From positions 1 through 5,518 of the forward strand of contig CALCEF010000012.1 in the NCBI GenBank assembly GCA_937901365.1: a DNA stretch of 5,518 bases. Direction: 5' to 3'. A program made the translations under genes and the position numbers. Below, one piece after another: positions 1-5,518 of this stretch (position 1 is its first letter; every line of letters begins with the position of its first letter). This DNA comes from an uncultured euryarchaeote (GTDB lineage Archaea > Thermoplasmatota > Poseidoniia > Poseidoniales > Thalassarchaeaceae). Under the pieces are notes generated by a model. The model ran no database searches, was not told where the DNA came from, and saw only the letters and a program-made list of their open reading frames with translations.

Positions 1-2099
1 GAATCATCAAAGCCTATGCCAAAGAGAAACCTCATTTGCGTTGCAGAGCCGTAGATATCGATCCAGAATTGCTCACAGACCCCACAGCATTGGCACACCA
101 GATTTGGGCAGAAGCATTCGGTCGAACATCTCCGTTAGAAGTAGGTCTTTCACGCGATGGTAATCGTTGGGCACTGCGCTTGTATGAAGAAGACCTCGTG
201 GATGAAATCCGTCCCCTCCAATCTGACGATGTATGGGTCATTTCAGGCGGTGGCGCAGGTGTTACCGCACGATGTGTTGTAGGGGTTGCAGAGCAAAGCA
301 GAGATGCAGGGGCAACTTTTGTCCTACTCGGGCGAACAAGACTTGATGCAAGTATCGAAGAATGGTTGCAGGACGATGAATCCACTTTACAAGAACGCAA
401 GATGAATCTGCGGGAAGAAATGATTGCGAAAAGTGAATCTGGTAAAGTGACCATGGTTGAATGGGAGCATGAATGGAATCAACAAATGCGCAGTTTGGAA
501 ATTCACAGAACCATGCTAGAAATTCAGTCTACAGGCAATCGTGCTTTGTATGATGCGTGTGATGTTACGAATTCAAAATCGGTAGCCAAAGTGTTGGCAG
601 CAGTCAGAGAAGAATGTGGTCCAATCACTGGGATTGTCCACGGGGCTGGTCTTGAAGACTCAAAGTTGGTTCCAGACAAATCGTGGGAAACATTCGCGAA
701 AATCATCTCTGTGAAAATTGATGGATGGAGAGCATTAATCGATGCACTCGGAAATGACCTCGATCAATTACGAGTTCTGTGTGCATTCACTTCAGTGGCG
801 GGAAGATTTGGAAACGGCGGGCAAGTTGATTATGCCGCCGCTAACAATATCCTCGATGCAGAAATGTGCCGAATAGCCCATCACGAGGATGCCCCGAGAG
901 CAGTCGCCATCGCTTGGTCAGGTTGGCGTGATGTTGGAATGGCAACTAGGGGTTCACTTGAATCCGTATTCTTGCAAGCTGGCATCGAAACGATTCCGGT
1001 TGAATCTGGAGTCGAGATTTTTGTCAATGAAGTACTTGGTGGAGGGAAACGACGAGTGGTTGCGGCAGGTGCATTGGGAATATTAGATGATGAAGATTGC
1101 AAACGTCCACCTCCACAGAAATTACCTGCAGATACAGCAGGCGCACTATCTGAACCTGAGCGATTCCCATTTGTTGACCGAATACTGAACCATGACCAGT
1201 ATTCTGAAATTTTGACCGAATGCACACTCTCGACAGATCGATTCCCATTCCTAGTCGACCATTCGATCGACGAAACGCCCTATCACCCAGGGGTGATGGC
1301 CATGGAAATGTTTGCTCAGAATGCCCTGTTACTCTATCCAATGTGCAACCTCGAAGGTTTTTCAGAAGTCAAATTTGGCCTCCCAATCAAATTGATGAAA
1401 GAGGAGATTCGTGTACGTGTCAAGGCCAAATATTACGACCAAGATCACAATTCTTTGTTCATCAAGTGCCATATTGAAAGTGACTTGACAAATTCCAAGG
1501 GGGAAATATTCGGTGAACCACGAATTCACCACGAAGCGATTGTCCGCTTGCTCAAGGAAGGAGCCGAACGAGATGTAGAACTGGCATTCACTGGTTCACC
1601 TGGTCGAGGCAAAGCTTCGTTCCAACCTAATTTCATCTATGATCGATTTTTCCACGGCCCCCGTTTCCAAGTTCTTGGTGGCTTGATCAAGGGCGTGTCC
1701 GATGGTGATGATATTGGAACAGATGGGATTGCACTATTGCGAAACCAATTGCCCAATACCAACTTGTTTGACGAAGAACCCGCCCTTCTCGAATCCCTAC
1801 CGATGCTGATTGAGGCTTGCTTCCAGAATGCTGGCTTGGTCGCCATGGAGGTCGATGGAATCTCAAGTCTTCCAATCGGTATTGATGAGTGTGAGATTCT
1901 CAAAGTACCTGCGACACGTGATGAACTGAGGGTACGTAGTTATCGTCGCGACCAAGAGGAAGATGGGGTCACAGTTCACGACGCCATGGTCTTTGATCGA
2001 AACCAGAAACCGATTGTGTCTCTCAAAGGTCTCAGGCTCAAGGGCATGTCCCCAGTCTCAGAAGATTTGAGATTCGAACTAAAAAGGAAGGGGAAATAA
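1..2099 (+). CDS. Iterative type I polyketide/PUFA synthase, C-terminal part (KR-DH), 5' partial
   Basis: This is the C-terminal end of a large synthase that enters from upstream. The frame is open from base 3, and the residues before the TTG at 36 continue the conserved KR lead-in, so that TTG is not the true start. The KR domain spans roughly 3-1090. It has a glycine-rich NADPH motif GGGAGVT at 246-266, a helical charged insertion at about 350-540 as in PfaA-type KRs, and a Ser-Tyr-Asn active site (Ser 792, Tyr 831, Asn 843, with spacing YxxxN). It should reduce beta-ketoacyl-carrier intermediates. A double-hotdog DH follows (about 1170-2060). It has catalytic His at 1260 in HSIDETPYHP, an FFHGPRFQ segment near 1650, and EACFQ at 1812 where DxxxQ is usual. 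KS, AT and carrier domains would lie upstream. The domain order matches PfaA, PKSE and HglE; I cannot tell which product class from this part. The stop is TAA at 2097. A phosphopantetheinyl transferase gene follows directly, which supports a carrier-protein-dependent enzyme. Confidence 0.88.
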   Translation, partial: IIKAYAKEKPHLRCRAVDIDPELLTDPTALAHQIWAEAFGRTSPLEVGLSRDGNRWALRLYEEDLVDEIRPLQSDDVWVISGGGAGVTARCVVGVAEQSRDAGATFVLLGRTRLDASIEEWLQDDESTLQERKMNLREEMIAKSESGKVTMVEWEHEWNQQMRSLEIHRTMLEIQSTGNRALYDACDVTNSKSVAKVLAAVREECGPITGIVHGAGLEDSKLVPDKSWETFAKIISVKIDGWRALIDALGNDLDQLRVLCAFTSVAGRFGNGGQVDYAAANNILDAEMCRIAHHEDAPRAVAIAWSGWRDVGMATRGSLESVFLQAGIETIPVESGVEIFVNEVLGGGKRRVVAAGALGILDDEDCKRPPPQKLPADTAGALSEPERFPFVDRILNHDQYSEILTECTLSTDRFPFLVDHSIDETPYHPGVMAMEMFAQNALLLYPMCNLEGFSEVKFGLPIKLMKEEIRVRVKAKYYDQDHNSLFIKCHIESDLTNSKGEIFGEPRIHHEAIVRLLKEGAERDVELAFTGSPGRGKASFQPNFIYDRFFHGPRFQVLGGLIKGVSDGDDIGTDGIALLRNQLPNTNLFDEEPALLESLPMLIEACFQNAGLVAMEVDGISSLPIGIDECEILKVPATRDELRVRSYRRDQEEDGVTVHDAMVFDRNQKPIVSLKGLRLKGMSPVSEDLRFELKRKGK

Positions 2100-2100
2100 G

Positions 2101-2126
2101 CAATTGAAAAAACAATTTTCCAATTG
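2101..2126. repeat. Imperfect inverted repeat in the synthase-transferase spacer
   Basis: The spacer after the synthase stop holds two copies of CAATTG (2101-2106 and 2121-2126). They flank AAAA and TTTT arms with one unpaired C and a loop of about five bases. As RNA this could form a weak A/U-rich hairpin of about 6+4 pairs. Its right arm ends on the first base of the GAGGA site of the next gene. It could modulate transferase translation, act as a weak processing or attenuation site, or bind a protein as DNA, since CAATTG is itself palindromic. The structure is visible in the sequence; any function is inference. Confidence 0.4.
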
Positions 2127-2130
2127 AGGA
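2126..2130 (+). promoter_or_regulatory. Shine-Dalgarno-like site for the phosphopantetheinyl transferase gene
   Basis: GAGGA lies six bases before the ATG at 2137. This supports that start and translation from a transcript shared with the upstream synthase. Confidence 0.6.
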
Positions 2131-2136
2131 ATTACT

Positions 2137-2898
2137 ATGGAATTTTGGCGTCCAAATGGTCTAGTATCGCCTCTTCCTTTGCCCGAGGGATGTGGGGTGG
2201 ATGAGGTCCTTGCAGTGTGGATGCCCGTTGGAGATGTTCGCCCAGAAGACCCTCTTCCAAACTTGACAAATGTGCCACTGGTTAATGCATTTGAGGCATC
2301 CACTTTTGCTACAGCCAAGCGCGCGAATGAGCATGCATCTGCACGCTATGCATTGGCAACCCTACTCAGGGACATTGGATTCGACCCTCTCGATCTTCAA
2401 ATTGTTCGCGATGAACACCGGAAACCAAAGTTGGTATGGAAAGATGCTGAAGCCAGAATTCGTGCAGGGGGTCCTCTAAGCCCACAGTTGCCAGAGATCT
2501 CCCTAGGCCACTCGAACGGAGTTTCGATTGCCGCAGTATCACTCAATGGTTCTTCAATTGGAATAGATGCAGAACCACTCGGCGTGATCCGGGCTAGGAA
2601 TCTATTGACGATGATGACTTCCGGTGAAGAACTGCAATCTCTTGAACAATTGTGGGAAATTGATGCAAGAATGGGGATGCAAGAAGCGACTCGTACTTGG
2701 GTCGTCAAGGAGGCGGTACAGAAAGCGTGTGGGTTGGGTATGCATGTAGCTCCTCAATCATTCTCAGTTCTGGACCGTGACGAAGTCGCTCTCTCTCATG
2801 ATGGCCATGGATTTCGGCTTGAAGTTCATCATTGGAGGGAATTACTTGATGGACACCCATTCTGTTTTGGGTTTTCACGACTGCTAGAAGCAGTGTAG
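2137..2898 (+). CDS. 4'-phosphopantetheinyl transferase, Sfp/EntD type
   Basis: This 253-residue protein should transfer 4'-phosphopantetheine from coenzyme A to the conserved serine of carrier-protein domains, acting in the cytoplasm. The family motifs appear in order. There is an N-terminal Arg-rich helix with SARYALATLL (68-77), a KP element in EHRKPKL (93-99), and SLGHSNG at 122-128 with His125. GIDAE at 142-146 supplies the metal-binding acidic pair Asp144 and Glu146. WVVKEA at 188-193 supplies Glu192 and the Lys191 of the WxxKEA signature. The length is normal for the Sfp/EntD group rather than the short AcpS group. The ATG is preceded by GAGGA at good spacing, and only 37 bases separate it from the synthase stop. 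The natural client is therefore the carrier-domain array expected upstream in that synthase, as PfaE or HetI serve theirs. The family assignment is secure; the exact client is inferred from position. Confidence 0.9.
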   Translation: MEFWRPNGLVSPLPLPEGCGVDEVLAVWMPVGDVRPEDPLPNLTNVPLVNAFEASTFATAKRANEHASARYALATLLRDIGFDPLDLQIVRDEHRKPKLVWKDAEARIRAGGPLSPQLPEISLGHSNGVSIAAVSLNGSSIGIDAEPLGVIRARNLLTMMTSGEELQSLEQLWEIDARMGMQEATRTWVVKEAVQKACGLGMHVAPQSFSVLDRDEVALSHDGHGFRLEVHHWRELLDGHPFCFGFSRLLEAV

Positions 2899-2899
2899 A

Positions 2900-3079
2900 T
2901 CATTCCTCGCTATCGAGCGCTCTTCCACCTAAAGCAAGTAGAAGTCCTGGGACAAAGAGCAGAGTGAGTATCCTAATCATTGTTTCAACCTCAACATCGA
3001 ATGCCAAAGCCCACAGAGGTGCGACGGCTGGCATAAAGATGAAACACATGCCGATTCCGACCTTCCGAGCCCAGTGCAT
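2900..3079 (-). CDS. Small two-helix membrane protein (59 aa), unknown function
   Basis: A 59-codon frame runs from ATG (3079-3077) to TGA (2902-2900). I do not recognise the protein. It starts MHWARKVGIG and has two hydrophobic stretches. The first is about residues 7-27 (GIGMCFIFMPAVAPLWALAF is its core); the second is about residues 35-50 (IRILTLLFVPGLLLAL). An acidic linker (DVEVE) lies between them, and the tail is charged (GGRALDSEE). The basic start suggests an N-in, C-in hairpin. The composition is far from random: proline and glycine sit inside the helices, and charges are confined to the ends and linker. ATG is the only usual start codon before the in-frame TGA at 3163-3161. It is tail-to-tail with the transferase gene (stops one base apart) and divergent from the tRNA gene. 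No strong Shine-Dalgarno site is seen, so translation may be leaderless. It could still be a chance frame. Confidence 0.6.
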   Translation of the reverse strand: MHWARKVGIGMCFIFMPAVAPLWALAFDVEVETMIRILTLLFVPGLLLALGGRALDSEE

Positions 3080-3131
3080 AATGGGTGGTCGATGGCATAC
3101 ACTCCTTGAATTTGCGGGAGTGGGCGGACCG

Positions 3132-3141
3132 AATTTGATAA
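3132..3141 (+). promoter_or_regulatory. Possible TATA-like element upstream of tRNA-Gly
   Basis: AATTTGATAA is an A/T-rich block in an otherwise G/C-rich leader, centred about 34 bases before the mature tRNA 5' end. That suits an archaeal TATA box if transcription starts several bases upstream of the tRNA. It is weak, and no clear BRE was identified. Confidence 0.25.
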
Positions 3142-3170
3142 GACTGAGGCGCGGCCCCCGTCAATACATC

Positions 3171-3242
3171 GCGGATGTAGTGAAGGGGTTATCACCTGAG
3201 GTTTCCAACCTCATGTCACGGGTTCAAATCCCGTCGTCCGCA
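3171..3242 (+). tRNA. tRNA-Gly (anticodon UCC)
   Basis: A complete cloverleaf of 72 bases can be folded by hand. The acceptor stem is GCGGATG (3171-3177) with CGTCCGC (3235-3241), seven pairs including one G-U type pair. The D arm is GTGA/TCAC with an eight-base loop containing GG. The anticodon stem is TGAGG/CCTCA around the loop TTTCCAA, giving anticodon TCC at 3204-3206, which reads GGA and probably GGG. The variable loop is four bases, and the T arm is ACGGG/CCCGT around TTCAAAT. The discriminator base is A73 (3242). The following bases are CTT, so CCA is not encoded and must be added after transcription. A73 on tRNA-Gly is the archaeal/eukaryotic state, whereas bacteria use U73; this is the best taxonomic clue in the window. 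No intron is present. Confidence 0.95.
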
Positions 3243-3263
3243 CTTCTGAATCGACTACTGACG

Positions 3264-3274
3264 CATTGAAAAAC
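3264..3274 (+). promoter_or_regulatory. Possible TATA-like element for the ABC exporter gene
   Basis: CATTGAAAAAC is the only A/T-rich block between the tRNA and the exporter, centred about 27 bases before the ATG at 3296. That is where an archaeal TATA box sits on a leaderless transcript. It would also explain why no Shine-Dalgarno site precedes that ATG. The match to a TATA consensus is poor. Confidence 0.22.
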
Positions 3275-3295
3275 CACCGACTTGAGCCGGTGCCA

Positions 3296-5167
3296 ATGTC
3301 CCAGGGTAGGCATGAGGTGTCCATTGCCAATTCATCCGAAGATGAAGGTGATGACCAATCCCAAATTCTAGGTCGAAGGATTTGGAGAATTTTCCCTTAC
3401 GTTAGGCCCTATCGTCGTCGGGCTGTGGTTGGAATTTCAACCAACATGCTTGCCCGCGTCTTTGATTTAGTGCCGTTTATTTTCATTGGATTTGCTGTGG
3501 ATTTTTACAGTGGCCACTCAAAATCAGGGGGGCGCCTTGGTGATTTACGAGCATTCCTCGATGAGAATTTGTTGATTCACCTTAGCGACGATCAGGCGGT
3601 ATCTTATGGCATCTTGATTTTCCTTGGTTTTGCAGGTCTGGCAATATTCCAAGGCATCTCAGATTATTGTTGGCAAACACTCGGGTACAAGGTTCAGCAC
3701 GATTTGAGATTGGATGCGACACAGAGTCTGATTCGGATGGAAGCATCCTACTATGATCTTAGACAAACTGGTGTCCTGATGTCTGTTTTATCCTCTGATG
3801 TCAATCAATTGGAGGATGTTATATCGGACTCATCTACCTCAATTATTCGTATCTTCACGACTTTCATTACCGCATTTGTCATTCTAATGATGATGTCTTG
3901 GAAATTAACTGCAGTTCTCTTTGGCCCCCTCGTTCTCATCTTCCCGATGGTGTACTTGTTCTCCACCCGTGTTCAGAGGAAATATCGCAAGCAGAGGGAA
4001 TCCACAGGTGGAATTAACGCCGTTCTTGAAAATGTCATTTCCGGAATCGCTGTTGTTCAAGCATACAATGCGCAAGAATGGGAAATCTCGCGTGTTTCAA
4101 ATGAAAGTGAAGAGTATCGGGACGAAGCGATTGGAGCCAGCCGTGATCGCAATCGATTCATTCCGGGGCTATACGGTGTCGCGGGAGTTGTATACGGTCT
4201 ATTGGTCTCCGTTGGTGGATGGTTGATGAAAGAAGGCGACATTTCGACAGGTGCCTTCGTAACTTTTCTTCTCATTATGACACGACTTTCAATGCCCCTG
4301 TTTATTTTTGGAATGTTGGTCAACCAATTGCAGCGTGGGGAAGCGGCTGCCCGTCGCGTGTTCGCAATGGTTGATTTAGAACCGAGTATTGTTGACAAAG
4401 AAGATGCAACAGCCCTTGAGGGCCCAATCGACAATATTGAGTTCCGAGATGTTCATTTCACATATCCTGGCACCGAAACACCAGTTTTGAATGGAATATC
4501 CTTCACTGTTGGCCAAGGGGGATTCCTAGGGGTTATGGGCCACACCGGTGCTGGAAAATCCACAATTCTGAAATTGATTCTACGCTACTATGAACCCGAT
4601 TCAGGGGAGGTTTTGGTCAATGGACACAACATCCAGAACCTCACATTGGACAGCGTTCGCGAACAGATGGGGTTCGTCAATCAAGATCCATTCTTATTCT
4701 ACGGTAGTATTCGTGACAATGTAATATATTCAAGAGAGGCGAATGAAGAAGAAGTCGAATCTGCCCTTCGCTTGTCCGGTGCTGAAGAGTTTGTAACCAG
4801 TATGGAAGAGGGTGTCGATACATTGGTTGGAGATCGAGGTGTGATGTTGTCGGGTGGACAGCGCGCGCGAATTTCCTTGGCACGTGCCATGCTGAAGGCA
4901 CCCAGTCTACTCATTCTTGATGAGGCGTCAAGTGCATTAGACGCTGAAACAGAACGCCAGATTCAATCGAACTTGCTTGGGACTGGAGGTTCTCGAACAA
5001 CGATTGCCGTGGCTCATCGATTGTCTACAATTCGAAATGCTGATGAGATTTTATCCATGGTTGACGGAGCGGTTGTTGAGCGCGGCACGCATGATACACT
5101 TGTGAACAATAACGGAGTCTATTCTAGCCAATGGGCAATCCAAACAGGAGCACTTGGAGAGGAGTAA
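3296..5167 (+). CDS. ABC exporter half-transporter (TMD-NBD fusion, MsbA/MdlB-like)
   Basis: This 623-residue protein is a type IV (ABCB-like) exporter that should work as a homodimer or heterodimer in the cytoplasmic membrane, driving efflux with ATP. An acidic N-terminal tail (SSEDEGDD) and a basic elbow helix precede six membrane segments at roughly 43-72, 102-124, 182-201, 203-223, 289-311 and 318-342. The nucleotide-binding domain is intact: Walker A GHTGAGKST (415-423), Q-loop Gln463, signature LSGGQ (518-522), Walker B LLILDE (538-543) with catalytic Glu543, and H-loop His574. Length is typical of the family. I chose ATG at 3296. The same frame opens at a TTG at 3266, but those ten extra residues look unlike coding and overlap a possible promoter block. 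The substrate cannot be read from sequence; lipid, polyketide, peptide or drug are all possible. The next gene begins four bases after the TAA, so the two are probably co-transcribed. Confidence 0.93.
   Translation: MSQGRHEVSIANSSEDEGDDQSQILGRRIWRIFPYVRPYRRRAVVGISTNMLARVFDLVPFIFIGFAVDFYSGHSKSGGRLGDLRAFLDENLLIHLSDDQAVSYGILIFLGFAGLAIFQGISDYCWQTLGYKVQHDLRLDATQSLIRMEASYYDLRQTGVLMSVLSSDVNQLEDVISDSSTSIIRIFTTFITAFVILMMMSWKLTAVLFGPLVLIFPMVYLFSTRVQRKYRKQRESTGGINAVLENVISGIAVVQAYNAQEWEISRVSNESEEYRDEAIGASRDRNRFIPGLYGVAGVVYGLLVSVGGWLMKEGDISTGAFVTFLLIMTRLSMPLFIFGMLVNQLQRGEAAARRVFAMVDLEPSIVDKEDATALEGPIDNIEFRDVHFTYPGTETPVLNGISFTVGQGGFLGVMGHTGAGKSTILKLILRYYEPDSGEVLVNGHNIQNLTLDSVREQMGFVNQDPFLFYGSIRDNVIYSREANEEEVESALRLSGAEEFVTSMEEGVDTLVGDRGVMLSGGQRARISLARAMLKAPSLLILDEASSALDAETERQIQSNLLGTGGSRTTIAVAHRLSTIRNADEILSMVDGAVVERGTHDTLVNNNGVYSSQWAIQTGALGEE
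5156..5164 (+). promoter_or_regulatory. Shine-Dalgarno-like site for the FGE-like gene
   Basis: GGAGAGGAG sits within the last codons of the exporter gene, seven bases before the ATG at 5172. It is the strongest purine-rich site in the window, decides the start of the downstream gene, and suggests translation from the exporter transcript. Confidence 0.65.
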
Positions 5168-5171
5168 ATCC

Positions 5172-5518
5172 ATGTCTGAAATCGACTGGATTGAAGTTGA
5201 ACCAGGAACTGCTTGGTTGGGCGATTCTCGCGGAGCGCTGTTACATGTTGGAAATGGTCCTCGTCATGAAATTCAAGTTGGGAAACAATTCGAAATCAGC
5301 TCAAAACCGATTACTTTTGCACAGTGGAAACAATTGACTGGACAAGCGGTTGCTGGAGAGGATTCTCAAGAACCTGTTAATCGCCTGACACCATTGATGA
5401 TTGAAGCGGGATTGATTGGTGTTGAGGGCAACCCTCGCCCTCCCTCCGAGGCGGAATGGGCGCTCGCTGCTAAACAAGGTGCGATTGGTTTTGGTGGCGT
5501 CCAAGTAGAGGTGTTGAG
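5172..5518 (+). CDS. FGE/sulfatase-modifying-factor-like domain protein, 3' partial
   Basis: The first 115 codons are present and the frame is open at the window end. The N-terminus WIEVEPGTAWLGDS followed by PRHEIQVGKQFEISSKPITFAQW matches the opening strands of the formylglycine-generating-enzyme fold, typically a 'V-PGG-F-MG' stretch followed by 'P-H-V-V--F-I----VT--Q'. RPPSEAEWALAAKQG (about residues 88-102) matches the family hallmark R-L-P-[ST]-EAEWE-AARGG. The family includes true formylglycine generators, ergothioneine-type sulfoxide synthases and many non-catalytic fold members. The stretch between these two motifs is shorter than usual here, and the region that would carry the catalytic cysteines is beyond the window. 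No signal peptide or membrane segment is seen, so it is likely cytoplasmic. Tight coupling to the exporter suggests a shared role, but enzyme activity cannot be claimed. Confidence 0.78.
   Translation, partial: MSEIDWIEVEPGTAWLGDSRGALLHVGNGPRHEIQVGKQFEISSKPITFAQWKQLTGQAVAGEDSQEPVNRLTPLMIEAGLIGVEGNPRPPSEAEWALAAKQGAIGFGGVQVEVL

Noticed and set aside
36..38. TTG as the start of the synthase
   Set aside because: The frame is open to the window edge, and the residues before it continue the conserved KR lead-in; the gene is cut by the window, not started here.
32..454. Long minus-strand frame opposite the KR domain
   Set aside because: Serine-rich shadow of the synthase coding strand; the KR motifs on the plus strand are unambiguous.
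2899..3170. CRISPR array, insertion sequence or transcription terminator between genes
   Set aside because: No direct repeats at regular spacing, no transposase remnants or terminal repeats, and no clear T-rich terminator run were seen.
2977..3195. A 72-codon minus-strand frame over the intergenic region and tRNA
   Set aside because: It runs into the tRNA gene antisense, has an irregular composition rich in Ser, Pro and Cys without segment structure, and competes with the better 59-codon frame.
3218..3242. Island boundary with a duplicated tRNA 3' end as an attachment site
   Set aside because: I found no second copy of the T-arm/acceptor sequence in the window and no integrase; the tRNA may still bound an island outside the view.
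2964..3269. A 101-codon plus-strand frame through the tRNA gene
   Set aside because: It reads straight through the whole tRNA-Gly gene and has no protein-like domain pattern.

Overview
The window looks like part of an accessory lipid or polyketide biosynthesis locus, probably from an archaeon, perhaps an uncultured marine euryarchaeon of the Thermoplasmata/Poseidoniales kind. The domain-level clue is the tRNA-Gly(UCC) gene at 3171-3242. It has discriminator base A73 and no encoded CCA tail; tRNA-Gly normally carries U73 in bacteria and A73 in archaea and eukaryotes. The tight gene spacing and Shine-Dalgarno-like sites exclude a typical eukaryote. The finer lineage is a guess.

Layout. Positions 1-2099 (+) hold the 3' end of a large multidomain synthase that began upstream of the window. 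It reads ketoreductase (KR) then double-hotdog dehydratase (DH), in the style of the iterative type I synthases that make polyunsaturated fatty acids (PfaA), enediynes (PKSE) or heterocyst glycolipids (HglE). A 37-base spacer with an imperfect inverted repeat leads into a Sfp/EntD-type phosphopantetheinyl transferase (2137-2898, +), which would activate the synthase's carrier domains. The next 272 bases contain a 59-codon minus-strand gene for a probable two-helix membrane protein (2900-3079), then the tRNA-Gly gene. After the tRNA comes a full-length half-transporter ABC exporter (3296-5167, +). Four bases after its stop starts an FGE/sulfatase-modifying-factor-like protein (5172 onward, +), cut by the window end.

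How the parts could work together. The synthase and transferase form a clear functional pair: a carrier-protein-dependent iterative synthase and its activating enzyme. The exporter and the FGE-like protein form a second tight unit. Its link to the synthase is only by proximity, since a tRNA gene and an opposite-strand small gene lie between. Export of the synthase product, or of a lipid built from it, is a reasonable but untested idea. The point most worth following up is a PfaA/PKSE-like synthase with a dedicated transferase in a probable archaeal genome, with non-consensus residues in its dehydratase motifs.
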